Source: Longimicrobium terrae
Lineage (GTDB): Bacteria; Gemmatimonadota; Gemmatimonadetes; Longimicrobiales; Longimicrobiaceae
NCBI RefSeq assembly: GCF_014202995.1
Contig: NZ_JACHIA010000003.1
Location: 124,001 to 188,000, forward strand
Length of the DNA stretch: 64,000 nucleotides
Direction of reading: 5' to 3'
Each line of letters begins with the position of its first letter. Position 1 is the stretch's first letter. The position numbers and the translations under genes were made by a program. Positions 45,407-53,306 of the stretch are shown here, one piece after another. The notes below the pieces were generated by a model that was given only the letters and a program-made list of their open reading frames with translations, did no database searches and was not told the origin of the DNA.

Positions 45407-45956
45407 CTCCGTCTCCGTTCGCGCAGGCGGGAATTGTCCGCGCCTGGATTTTATCGAGTGTGTGCGCCCGCCAGGGCGCGACAGTTTAACAGGTCAGGCG
45501 CGGAACAGCATCCGCGGAACGTGATTCTGGCGAGGGGAATGGCCGTCGGCCGAACCCGGATCGGGGAGAAAAGACCGCGGCTGACGCGGTTCGGATGGTT
45601 TGGCGCATGCCGAGGCTGCCCTCACCCCCCAGCCCCCTCTCCCGCAAGCGGGCGAGGGGGAGCCGTTCGGCGCACGGGACGGTTCGGCTCGCGTCCGCCG
45701 TTCCACTGCAGTTGAAGCCCCGATCGTGGACGCGTCAGCGGCCGCGAGTCGGGGGTTCCCGCGGTTTGAGCGGCGGATTTATTCGCTCAACAGAGTTCGC
45801 GCCCGCGGCGATCTCCGCTCTGCGCGCTGTGCTTCCGCCCGCCCCAACCCTCCCCCAGTCTTTTTTGGGGGAGGGTGGGCCGGTGGTGCCGGCCCGGGTG
45901 GGGGCCGCCGGTGAACGCCGCCCATCGCACCGAACCCGCGGCCCCGGCCGCCGTCT
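45407..45956. repeat. intergenic repeat block 8 (B-C-D modules)
   Basis: No gene. B (about 45617-45665), C (45712-45790; GAAGCCCCGATCGTGG ... GAGTCGGGGG) and D (45847-45911; CCTCCCCCAGTCTTTTTTGG stem, then GGGCCGGTGGTGCCGGCCC). Same order and spacing as blocks 2 and 6. Confidence 0.85.
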
Positions 45957-46793
45957 TTACCGGGCCTGCGCCTGGGCCGCCGCCCCCGACAGCTTCTGCA
46001 CGCGCGCGCGAAAGGCCTGGTACTCCGGCGTATCGTCCGTCAGGCGCGAGCGGTCCACGTTCAGCGTGCCGATCAGGGTGCGCGCGTTCTGCACGCGCTC
46101 CTGGCTGGTGGGGTGGCTGGCGAACCACGTGTCCAGCAGGCCGGGCTCGCGCGTCTGCTGCTCCAGCATCTGCTCAAAGAACGTGGCCACGCCCTCCGGA
46201 TCGTACCCCGCCGCGGGAAGCGTCTGCACGGCGCGCAGGTCGGCCTCGCGCTCCGCCTCGCGTCCGTGCTTGGCGAACACCGCGGCACCGCCAGCCTCGA
46301 TGGCAACCCGCTCCAGCTGCCCCGGATCGCGACCCAGCACGGTATAGACGAGGGTCACCAGGATGTTGGCGCGCCCGCGCTTCTTCATCTGCTCAATGCC
46401 GTGCCGCTCGGTGACGTGCGCGATCTCATGCCCCAGCACGCCCGCGAACTCCGAAGCCTCGTCCGCGGTCTCGATCAGCCCGGTGTTGACGAACACGTGG
46501 CCGCCCGGGATGGCGAACGCGTTCACCTCCGGCGAATCCACCAGATAAAAGGTGTACTCGCGCCCCGTGCTGTCCGCTTTCGCCACCAGTTGCCCGCCCA
46601 GCCGCTTGAGCGTGGCCTCCGCCGCGGGATCGCGGATCACGCGCACCTCGCGCAGGATCTCGGCGGCGTAGCTGTCGCCCATCTCCGCCTCGTCCTGCAG
46701 GCTCACATCTCCGCCGCACGCGGTGAGCGTGGCAGCCAGAGCCAGCGCGGCGCCGCGCCCCGTGCGCAGGCAGTTTGGGATCAAGATTGTCAT
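45957..46793 (-). CDS. M48-family metalloprotease lipoprotein
   Basis: About 278 residues. Lipobox LTAC (Cys26). Zinc motif HEIAH (122-126) with the third ligand in REAEREADLRAVQ. BepA/YfgC-like, expected at the periplasmic side of the outer membrane where it works on barrel assembly or degrades misassembled proteins; no TPR repeats here, so shorter than BepA. Start ATG 46793 or a GTG two codons upstream. Confidence 0.85.
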   Translation of the reverse strand: MTILIPNCLRTGRGAALALAATLTACGGDVSLQDEAEMGDSYAAEILREVRVIRDPAAEATLKRLGGQLVAKADSTGREYTFYLVDSPEVNAFAIPGGHVFVNTGLIETADEASEFAGVLGHEIAHVTERHGIEQMKKRGRANILVTLVYTVLGRDPGQLERVAIEAGGAAVFAKHGREAEREADLRAVQTLPAAGYDPEGVATFFEQMLEQQTREPGLLDTWFASHPTSQERVQNARTLIGTLNVDRSRLTDDTPEYQAFRARVQKLSGAAAQAQAR

Positions 46794-46903
46794 CGGCACA
46801 TCACAGTGTTGGCGGACAGTGCAGTCAGCCGCGTTCCTTCAGGTTACGAGCCACCCCAACCGTCGTGGCTTCTCGCTGACAAATTCCAGCCCTCCCCGCC
46901 TCA

Positions 46904-46986
46904 CTTTCGTACTTTCGTATTTTCGTACTTTCGTACTTTCGTACTTTCGTACTCACGCACTCAGCACCTCGCACTCACGCACTCCC
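46904..46986. repeat. tandem-repeat element E at the end of the chorismate mutase gene
   Basis: About six copies of the eight-base unit ACTTTCGT (one variant) followed by ACGCACTC units. It is the reverse orientation of the E element at 31010-31110. The stop codon of the chorismate mutase gene (46975-46977) lies inside it. Confidence 0.8.
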
Positions 46987-47331
46987 CTCCTCCCCCAGCT
47001 GCACCCGCCGGCAGAGCCCCACCAGGTGCCAGAACACGTATCGCACGTCCTCCTCCGGAACGCCGGCGTCGCGGGCCAGCGCGCTCGCCCGGCGCACCAC
47101 GGCCGCCTCGCGCGGCGGGTCCAGAATCGGCATCCCCAGCGCGCGCTTGGCCGGGCCCACGCGCCGCGCCAGCGCCACACGCTCCGCAATCAGGTGGATG
47201 ATGGCGCGGTCCAGCTCCTCGATCTGCCCGCGGATGGCGATGAGGTCGCCCGCCGCGCCGTCCGTGGCGGCTTCGGTGACGCTCCGCACGGATTCGGACA
47301 CGGCTCCGGTGGATGGATGCGCGGTGCTCAT
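46975..47331 (-). CDS. chorismate mutase, AroQ type
   Basis: 118 residues. LIAIRGQIEELDRAIIHLIAER, then KRALGMPILDPPREAAVV is the AroQ-type helical chorismate mutase pattern, turning chorismate into prephenate. ATG 47331 overlaps the TGA of the DAHP synthase gene (ATGA), so both are coupled under the leader at 48494-48577. The stop codon lies in repeat element E. The last residues (EEGSA) are encoded by the repeat. Confidence 0.88.
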   Translation of the reverse strand: MSTAHPSTGAVSESVRSVTEAATDGAAGDLIAIRGQIEELDRAIIHLIAERVALARRVGPAKRALGMPILDPPREAAVVRRASALARDAGVPEEDVRYVFWHLVGLCRRVQLGEEGSA

Positions 47332-48380
47332 GCAGCCTCCGCGCGCCACGGCTTCGTGGGGCCGGCCAGCGTGCGTCCCACCGCGTCGGCAAAGACGCGG
47401 ATGTCGATCATCAGCTTCTCGAAAGCCGCCAGCGTGAGCGACTGGTCGCCGTCGGACAGCGCCTGCTCCGGGCAGGGGTGCACCTCCACGATCAGCCCGT
47501 CCGCGCCCGCGGCGATGGCGGCAAAGGAGAGCGGCGCCACCAGGTCCGCGCGGCCGCCCGCATGGCTGGGATCCACCATCACCGGCAGATGCGTTTCCGC
47601 CTTCAGAACGGGGATGGCGGCCACGTCCAGCGTGTTGCGGGTGGCCGTCTCAAAGGTGCGGATACCGCGCTCGCACAGGATCACGTCGCGGTTGCCCTGC
47701 GCCATCACGTATTCGGCGGCCATCAGCAGTTCCTGCACGGTGGCGGAAAGTCCGCGCTTGAGCAGCACCGGCCGCTGCACCCGCCCCACCTCGGAGAGCA
47801 GCGCGAAGTTCTGCATGTTGCGCGCGCCGATCTGCAGCACATCCGCGTATTCCGCCACCAGTTCCACCTGCCGCGTGTCCATCACCTCGGTCACGATGGG
47901 GAGCCCGGTTTCGGCGCGGACATCGGCCAGCATCCGCAGCGCGGCCTCGCCCAGCCCCTGGAAAGCGTACGGCGAGGTGCGCGGCTTGAAGGCGCCGCCC
48001 CGCAGCATTCCCGCGCCGGCGGACGCGACGGAGAACGCGGTTTCGCGCAGCATGTCGCGCCCCTCCACCGAGCACGGCCCGGCGATGACGGCAAGGGAGC
48101 GTCCGCCCACCTCCGCCGCGTCACCCACGCGGATCACGCTGCGGTCGGCGCTGAACTCGCGCGAGGCCAGCTTGTACGGCTTCATCACCGGATGAACGGA
48201 TTCCACCCCGGGCAGGGTGAGCAGCGCGGCCTCCTGCAGCCGCGATTCGTCGCCGATGCAGCCGATGATGGTTCGCGCTTCGCCGCGCGACAGGTGCGTG
48301 CGCATGCCGAGCGTTTCCACGCGTTCGCGGATGTGGTCGAGCTCGGCGTCGGTGATGGCCGGGCGGGTGACGATGATCAT
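47328..48380 (-). CDS. aroF: 3-deoxy-7-phosphoheptulonate synthase (DAHP synthase), AroA-I-beta type
   Basis: 350 residues. First step of the shikimate pathway. N-terminal ferredoxin-like regulatory domain (about 1-90) as in type I-beta enzymes; barrel motifs VIAGPCSVEG, GGAFKPRTSPYAFQG, VLQIGARNMQNFALL, LLKRGLSATVQE and VDPSHAGGRADLV are intact. ATG 48380 opens the regulatory domain. Lies downstream of a Phe/Tyr-rich leader and terminator and is coupled to chorismate mutase, so control by aromatic amino acid supply is likely. Confidence 0.95.
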   Translation of the reverse strand: MIIVTRPAITDAELDHIRERVETLGMRTHLSRGEARTIIGCIGDESRLQEAALLTLPGVESVHPVMKPYKLASREFSADRSVIRVGDAAEVGGRSLAVIAGPCSVEGRDMLRETAFSVASAGAGMLRGGAFKPRTSPYAFQGLGEAALRMLADVRAETGLPIVTEVMDTRQVELVAEYADVLQIGARNMQNFALLSEVGRVQRPVLLKRGLSATVQELLMAAEYVMAQGNRDVILCERGIRTFETATRNTLDVAAIPVLKAETHLPVMVDPSHAGGRADLVAPLSFAAIAAGADGLIVEVHPCPEQALSDGDQSLTLAAFEKLMIDIRVFADAVGRTLAGPTKPWRAEAA

Positions 48381-48430
48381 CTCGTGCGTCTCCTGACGGA
48401 GTGTGTGTGAATCAGGCCACCGGTGCCGGG

Positions 48431-48470
48431 AAATGGAAAGGGGGCTCCCGGATCGTGTCCGGGAGCCCCC
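48431..48470 (-). terminator. intrinsic terminator in the aroF leader (attenuator)
   Basis: Perfect 12-base stem GGGGGCTCCCGG / CCGGGAGCCCCC with a seven-base loop, followed on the minus strand by TTTCCATTT (48439-48431). It lies between the leader peptide and the aroF ATG, 50 bases before the gene. The octamer GGGCTCCC of its 5' arm is repeated inside the leader coding part (48528-48535), offering an alternative pairing with the 3' arm. Confidence 0.8.
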
Positions 48471-48493
48471 TCTGGCCGTGCCGCGTCCTGAAC

Positions 48494-48577
48494 CTACACG
48501 CGCGCACCTCGCCACGAGGTCCCGGAGGGGAGCCCGTAAAAGCGATAGCCGCGGTAGGAGAAGGTCGCGTTGGTCAT
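48494..48577 (-). CDS. aromatic leader peptide for aroF attenuation
   Basis: A 27-codon reading frame (ATG 48577, TAG 48494) whose product is rich in aromatic residues: Phe6, Tyr8, Tyr11, Phe13, Tyr14 and Trp23 (TFSYRGYRFY is the core). It is followed by an intrinsic terminator and then aroF. This order matches the pheA/trp-type leaders in which ribosome stalling on scarce aromatic tRNAs controls termination; the mechanism here is an inference. No Shine-Dalgarno site; see the promoter at 48585. Confidence 0.7.
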   Translation of the reverse strand: MTNATFSYRGYRFYGLPSGTSWRGARV

Positions 48578-48584
48578 CGGATCA

Positions 48585-48613
48585 AGGGTAATCGCGAAGG
48601 CGCCGGAGCACAA
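48585..48613 (-). promoter_or_regulatory. promoter of the leader-aroF operon, possibly leaderless start
   Basis: On the minus strand TTGTGC (48608-48613) and TACCCT (48585-48590) are 17 bases apart. The -10 ends seven bases before the leader ATG at 48577, so transcription may begin at the A of the ATG, which would explain the lack of a ribosome site. Confidence 0.45.
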
Positions 48614-48736
48614 GCCTGCAACTCCGCCCACGTGCGGCGGACGGTTTTGTCCGCATTTCGACAGGTCGATCGGCTCTGGCGGAGGTGCGTGCGGCGCATC
48701 ACGTTGCGGCGTTCCACTCACCCTCAGACCGAATCG

Positions 48737-49072
48737 ATGACGATCGTGAGCCCCTGGTTCGAACTTCCGCCCCAGCCCGCCGGCACCTTTGATCCGCGCG
48801 CGGTGATCACGGCGTGCATCGAAAGCGGATCGCACGCGCTGCTGATGGACCACGACGCGCTGCCGCCGGCGTTCTTTGACCTGAGCACCGGCGCGGCGGG
48901 CGCGCTGGTGCAGGGGCTGACGCAGTACGAAATCCGCATGGCGGGCGTGGTGCCGGACGCGTCCATCCACTCGCGGCCGTTCCAGGACTTTGCGCGCGAG
49001 GCCAACCGGGGCCGCTGGTTCCGCTTCTTTCCCGACCGCGAGCAGGCGGTGGCGTGGCTGAGCGCGGAGTGA
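48737..49072 (+). CDS. DUF4180 family protein
   Basis: 111 residues. LMDHDALPPAFFDLSTGAAG and the C-terminal FDxxREANRG...FFPDREQAVAWL pattern are typical of DUF4180, a family of unknown function. ATG 48737 chosen as the start of the conserved part. Divergent from the aroF leader (160 bases between starts), followed by a bidirectional terminator. Confidence 0.8.
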   Translation: MTIVSPWFELPPQPAGTFDPRAVITACIESGSHALLMDHDALPPAFFDLSTGAAGALVQGLTQYEIRMAGVVPDASIHSRPFQDFAREANRGRWFRFFPDREQAVAWLSAE

Positions 49073-49090
49073 ATATCGCACCGGACCAAC

Positions 49091-49130
49091 GAACGACGCA
49101 GCGGCGCGTCCATCCGCCGCTGCGTCGTTC
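49091..49130. terminator. bidirectional terminator
   Basis: Perfect 15-base stem GAACGACGCAGCGGC / GCCGCTGCGTCGTTC with a ten-base loop, placed between two convergent genes (48737-49072 and 49137-49271). Confidence 0.85.
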
Positions 49131-49136
49131 TCGCGC

Positions 49137-49271
49137 CTACGGCCTGAATTCCGTCTTGCTGCACTTGGGGCACGGCGGCAGCGTATCCGTGGCATCGTCG
49201 AGCGTGACGGCGGTCGAGCAGTTCTTGCAGACGTAGGTGCCCTTCCCCGGTTTTTCTCCCGTGGTCGACAT
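49137..49271 (-). CDS. mini zinc-ribbon protein
   Basis: 44 residues: YVCKNCSTAV and LPPCPKCSKTEFRP give two CxxC knuckles, a rubredoxin-like zinc ribbon that makes up the whole protein. ATG 49271. The family of such tiny ribbons is common but unnamed. Terminator at each side. Confidence 0.7.
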   Translation of the reverse strand: MSTTGEKPGKGTYVCKNCSTAVTLDDATDTLPPCPKCSKTEFRP

Positions 49272-49300
49272 TCTGAATCTCCCGAAAGTGTGAAAAAACC

Positions 49301-49323
49301 GACCCGCGGACGCTCCGCGGGTC
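49301..49323 (-). terminator. terminator of the zinc-ribbon membrane protein gene
   Basis: Stem GACCCGCGGA / TCCGCGGGTC with a three-base loop; on the minus strand it is followed by GGTTTTTT. The right end overlaps the stop codon of the gene at 49322. Confidence 0.85.
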
Positions 49324-49858
49324 AGAACAGGAACGCGCCCGCGGCACCAGCGGCTCCCAGCCACAGCAGAAGCGCGCCTGCGCAACCGCCCGTTGCGAGC
49401 TTCAGGTTCATGTACTGGCCGACACTCAGATTCTGGACGATGCTGAGCCGCCCGTTCACGGACGTGAAGGCGGCAAGATCCTTGGACCTGAGCTCGAAGT
49501 CTCCATAGGACGGCCGCACGAAATCAATCAACTGTTCCTGCCCGTTCAGGCTCTCTACCCGCACGGAGAATGTGCGGGCGTTCAGCTTCTTCTGGCCGGT
49601 GGACCGCTTGGACCGCACACGAACCACGGTCGTGTGGAACGCGGTTGCGCATGCGGGGCATGTGAGCTGTCCAACTCCGTGCGACGGAATCGTTTGCAGC
49701 GCCTCGTGCTCGCACTGGGGACAGACGAGAAGCACGCTCTCACTGCCAGCCACGGCGCGGTTCCTGACCAGATCACCCGCAGTGACAGGATCGCCGCACG
49801 CGTCGCAGAACCGGGCGCCGTCTCGAATCGGGGTATTGCAGCGGTTGCAGATCAGCAT
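49322..49858 (-). CDS. zinc-ribbon protein with C-terminal membrane anchor
   Basis: 178 residues. Two zinc ribbons: CNRCNTPIRDGARFCDACG (about 4-22) and CPQCEHEALQ ... CPACATAFHT (about 45-75). A middle beta-rich domain follows, and the C-terminus ends in a hydrophobic anchor (CAGALLLWLGAAGAAGAFLF). ATG 49858. Function unknown; the double zinc ribbon resembles zinc-ribbon domains of membrane-associated regulators. Confidence 0.65.
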   Translation of the reverse strand: MLICNRCNTPIRDGARFCDACGDPVTAGDLVRNRAVAGSESVLLVCPQCEHEALQTIPSHGVGQLTCPACATAFHTTVVRVRSKRSTGQKKLNARTFSVRVESLNGQEQLIDFVRPSYGDFELRSKDLAAFTSVNGRLSIVQNLSVGQYMNLKLATGGCAGALLLWLGAAGAAGAFLF

Positions 49859-49969
49859 TGTCCAGCGGGCTGAGGTACCTGGGTGATCACGCGCGCGACG
49901 GTCCGAGCCTTCGTTGGCATCAGTCGGACACGGCACCGGATATTCCCGGGAGCCAAGCTCATGAAACGT

Positions 49970-50004
49970 GAGAGCCCCGACGCCAGAACGGCGTCGGGGC
50001 TCTC
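49970..50004. terminator. intrinsic terminator
   Basis: Perfect 15-base stem GAGAGCCCCGACGCC / GGCGTCGGGGCTCTC, five-base loop. It lies beyond the 3' end of the YdeI-like gene; the T-run is weak. Confidence 0.75.
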
Positions 50005-50061
50005 GTCATCAGCAAGTACGTCGGTACGCGTGGGGGGATGGAGCGGATCGTCCGCTGTCCG

Positions 50062-50667
50062 TCACCGCGGGCGGGGCTGGTTGGCGCGTACGTTCTGGGC
50101 CGCGAGGCGGACGGTTTCGGAGATGCGCTTCTGGCGGGTGGCATCGGTCTTGGCGCTCTTGATCCACCACAGGATCATCTTGCGCGCCGAGACGGGAAAC
50201 GCGCGGAAGTTGGCGTCCGCCACGGGGTCGGCGGCGAGCGCGGCTTCCAGGTCGTCGGGATTGATGGCGCTCTCCACGTCATCGTACACCGTCCAGCTTC
50301 CGTCCTGCCTGGCCTCATCCACCTTCCGCAGCCCGGCCGCCTCCATCCGCCCCTCCGCCGTCAGCCGCTCGATGCGCTCCTTGTTGATGCCGGACCACTG
50401 GCTCCCCCGTTTGCGCGGGGTGAACATCTGCATCGAGCGCTGCGAATCCAGCGTGTACTTGGTGCTGTCCACCCAGCCGAAGCACAGCGCCTCCTCCACC
50501 GACACTGGGTACGGCAGGTGCGGGCGGCCACTCTCGCGCTTGTACGTGATCAGCCACACGCCGGCGGAATCCGTGTGGTTCTGCCGCAGCCACTCGCGCC
50601 ATTCCGCCGCCGTCTCGGCCTGAAAGCGCGGAAGATCGGCGCCGGGCTGGTTCTTCGCTGTGGCCAT
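50062..50667 (-). CDS. YdeI/OmpD-associated family protein
   Basis: 201 residues. WREWLRQNHTDSAGVWLI, then PYPVSVEEALCFGWVDST, then FTPRKRGSQWSGINKERI are the signature of the YdeI (bacteriocin-protection, OmpD-associated) family. Function is unclear; some members affect polymyxin resistance. ATG 50667. The next gene in the same direction is 50733, so probably separate. Confidence 0.85.
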   Translation of the reverse strand: MATAKNQPGADLPRFQAETAAEWREWLRQNHTDSAGVWLITYKRESGRPHLPYPVSVEEALCFGWVDSTKYTLDSQRSMQMFTPRKRGSQWSGINKERIERLTAEGRMEAAGLRKVDEARQDGSWTVYDDVESAINPDDLEAALAADPVADANFRAFPVSARKMILWWIKSAKTDATRQKRISETVRLAAQNVRANQPRPR

Positions 50668-50732
50668 GGATCTGGGAACTGATCTGTCTGGATGTGGATG
50701 CGGGATGTCCGGATTCCGCCATCGGCGTGCGA

Positions 50733-52382
50733 TCAGAGACGGGGCAGCGGACGGGTGAGTTCGTCGTGCATGATGCGGCCGCCCACCAGCGTCAGCACGC
50801 TCGTGGTGCCCGGGAGCGCGGGCGGCGGAACGGAAAAGATGTCCTGCGACAGCACGGCCAGATCGGCCAGCATCCCCGGTGCCAGCGTGCCTTTTTCGCG
50901 CTCGGCGAACTCCGCGTACGCCGACCCGCGCGTGTAGGCGATGACGGCCTGCTCGCGCGTGAGCGCCTCGTCCGGGTGCGTGGGATGCACGGTCGCGAGC
51001 ATCAGGTTCAGGAACGGATTGTTGGGGCCGTCCGAGCCGAACGCAACCGGAACGCCCGCGGCCAGCACCGTGCGCAACGGCAGCAGCCCGGCCGGCGCCC
51101 CGCCGAAACGCGCCTGCAGCATGTCCGGATCCAGCGCCAAGTGCGTGGGATTCTGCACGAGAACGACGCCCAGCCGCCGCGCCACCGGCAGCAGCTCGCC
51201 CGACAACCAGTCGCCGTGCTCGATGCGCACACGAAGCTGGCGCCACACCGAGTCCGGCGCCAGCGACTGCATCGCGCTGAACAGCACGGGGAGCGCGCTG
51301 TCTCCGGAGATGTGCAGCATCAGCTGCTCGCGCGAGGCCAGCGCCTGGGCCAGAATGGCGCGGATGGTGTCCGGCGGAAAGTTGAGGCGTCCGTGCCAGC
51401 CCGGCCGGTCGGCGTAGGCTTGGCGCATGGCCGCGTTCCGGTCGATGGGCGTGGCGTCCAGAATCCACTTGACGCCGGAGATGACCGTCTTGGGCGCCGG
51501 ATTGCGCTCCACGCCCCGCCACTCGTCCGCTGCACCCGCTGGTGATCCGGTCATGGAGAACGGGATGGCGCGCACCCGGATGGGAAGGCGCGCCTGGCGC
51601 AGCACCCGCACCGTCGTGGGCGCGTCCAGGTAGCCGTTCATGATCTGCACGGAGGTGATGCCCATGGCTGCCGCGCCCGCCGCGTACCGTTGCAGCGATG
51701 CCACGATGGCGCTGTCCGGCGAGGCGGAGTGCAGCCGCTGCAGAACCCGCCACTGCGCGTATTCGTGCATGGCGCCGGTCAGGCGGCCGGACGCGTCGCG
51801 CTCGTACCAGCCGCCGGCGGAGTCGCGCGCGCTTTCGGGGATGCGGACGGCGCGCAGGGCGGCGGTGTTGAGGACGGCGCCGTGGCCGGTCCACGCAGAC
51901 AGCAGCACGGGATGGCGCGGCGCGGCCCGGTCCAGCGCGGTGCGGCGCGCGGCCGTGTCGTCCAGGATGCGCGCGCCGATGGTGGCGCGGATCCAGGTGC
52001 CCGCGGGCGTGCGAGCCGCCACCGCGCGTACGGAATCCAGCACCGCCGCGAACGCGGGATCGGGCATGGGCGACGGGTCCGCGCTGAACCGCACGCCGAA
52101 CTCCGCGTCGCCCGCGTGGTCGTGCGCGTCGTTGATGCCGGGGATCACCACGCGGCCGTCCAGCGAGATGCGACGGGTGGAGGCACCCGCGAGTCCGCTG
52201 ATCTCCGCCGTGCTCCCCACCGCGACGATGCGGTCGCCGCGAATGGCCACCGCCTCAGCCCACGGCCGCGCCGAATCCGCCGTGAACACCTTGCCGCCCG
52301 TCAGGATCAGGTCCGGCGCCTGCCCGTGCGCGGCCGGGGCCATGACCAGCACTGCCAGCGCGGCGATGATCGATCGGTGCAT
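50733..52382 (-). CDS. secreted amidohydrolase 3 family protein (YtcJ-like)
   Basis: 549 residues. Signal peptide (IIAALAVLVMAPAAHGQ). Metal motifs INDAHDHAGD, LMLHISGD and RIEHGDW, plus FGSDGPNNPFLN near the end, are those of the amidohydrolase 3 subfamily; probably hydrolyses an amide or carbamate in the periplasm. ATG 52382. Confidence 0.85.
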   Translation of the reverse strand: MHRSIIAALAVLVMAPAAHGQAPDLILTGGKVFTADSARPWAEAVAIRGDRIVAVGSTAEISGLAGASTRRISLDGRVVIPGINDAHDHAGDAEFGVRFSADPSPMPDPAFAAVLDSVRAVAARTPAGTWIRATIGARILDDTAARRTALDRAAPRHPVLLSAWTGHGAVLNTAALRAVRIPESARDSAGGWYERDASGRLTGAMHEYAQWRVLQRLHSASPDSAIVASLQRYAAGAAAMGITSVQIMNGYLDAPTTVRVLRQARLPIRVRAIPFSMTGSPAGAADEWRGVERNPAPKTVISGVKWILDATPIDRNAAMRQAYADRPGWHGRLNFPPDTIRAILAQALASREQLMLHISGDSALPVLFSAMQSLAPDSVWRQLRVRIEHGDWLSGELLPVARRLGVVLVQNPTHLALDPDMLQARFGGAPAGLLPLRTVLAAGVPVAFGSDGPNNPFLNLMLATVHPTHPDEALTREQAVIAYTRGSAYAEFAEREKGTLAPGMLADLAVLSQDIFSVPPPALPGTTSVLTLVGGRIMHDELTRPLPRL

Positions 52383-52734
52383 GGGAGGGCCTTGTGGGAG
52401 GGTGCGGGAGCGCGGGCTGGTAGGACCGATCGCGCATTGCCCGGTGAATGATGTCGCGGGCCTCATTTCAAGCCGTGAGTTGCGACACCGCACAGTACGC
52501 GGCGGGCGCGGCATGGTCAACGCGGGCATAAAAAAAGGCGACCCTGTGGTCGCCTTCATCACCCATGATCGCCGGTCGTTTCCACCGCCGGCGCGGCGCG
52601 GCGAACCGGACAGATCGATCGCGGAGTCCAGCCGCGCGGACCCCGTCGAGAGTGCAGGTGTTCCGCGCATGACTCCGGCGGACATCGATCCCCGCCAGCA
52701 CGGCGCCGGACTTGATCGTCGTCAGTGACGGCGA
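52383..52734. other. gap holding a terminator only
   Basis: 352 bases without a gene. Apart from the terminator at 52535-52556, no promoter or repeat module could be recognised. Confidence 0.4.
52535..52556 (-). terminator. strong terminator of the minus-strand gene at 52735
   Basis: Stem AAGGCGAC / GTCGCCTT with a short loop; on the minus strand the stem is followed by TTTTT (A-run at 52531-52535 on the plus strand). It lies about 180 bases after the stop of the gene at 52735. Confidence 0.8.
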
Positions 52735-53298
52735 TCAGGTAATGTAGTCCGTCCGGGACGAAGCTACACGCCATACGCCGTCCGGACAGCGGGTGAGCAC
52801 GACGAGGAACCGGCCGAACTGCACCGGCTGCTTCTGCCAGCGCGAGCGCCACCACGCGGTCACGTTCACCCGGGCCGAGTCGCCGTCGATCTCAGGATCG
52901 GTCGTCGCGAAGATCGCGGACGAGGTGCGCAGCGTGCAGCTGCGCGGGCTCTCCGTGGCGCAGACGTGATCGTCCTCGAACATGCCCGGTTCGGCGCCGA
53001 TGGCGGCCAGCACGGCCTGCACCTCGGCGGGCGGGCGAGCGGGACCGGGCTCCCACGCCTGAATCCGCCCCGTGTCGGCGGGATGTGCGATCATCTGGCT
53101 CACGAGCCGCCGCGGATCGAAGCGCAGCGTGCCCTCGGGCATGCGGTCGTCGCGACGAAAAATCTGCGTCAGGTGCTGCACCGCAACCCCGATCACCTGC
53201 GCCTGGTCCGGCGTACTCTGCGCCCCGGCGGCGATCGGGGCGAACGCCGAGAGAACTGCAGCGGCTGCCCAGCTCTTCGTTGCTCCAAGCAGGCTCAT
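52735..53298 (-). CDS. secreted hypothetical protein
   Basis: 187 residues. Signal peptide (SWAAAAVLSAFAPIAAGAQ). The mature part has two Cys (VCATESPRSCTLR) and ends with a WWRSRW...FGRFLVVLTRCPDGVWRV pattern. No family recognised. ATG 53298, eight bases after the stop of the HEAVH lipoprotein gene, so probably one operon. Start chosen to begin the signal. Confidence 0.6.
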   Translation of the reverse strand: MSLLGATKSWAAAAVLSAFAPIAAGAQSTPDQAQVIGVAVQHLTQIFRRDDRMPEGTLRFDPRRLVSQMIAHPADTGRIQAWEPGPARPPAEVQAVLAAIGAEPGMFEDDHVCATESPRSCTLRTSSAIFATTDPEIDGDSARVNVTAWWRSRWQKQPVQFGRFLVVLTRCPDGVWRVASSRTDYIT

Positions 53299-53306
53299 GG
53301 CTGAAA

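Noticed and set aside
45407-45480. T-box leader in front of tyrS
   Set aside because: An inverted repeat (GCGCCTGG / CCAGGGCGC) exists, but neither a T-box sequence nor a specifier loop is recognisable.
46904-46986. CRISPR-like array
   Set aside because: Units are 8 bases in direct tandem without spacers.
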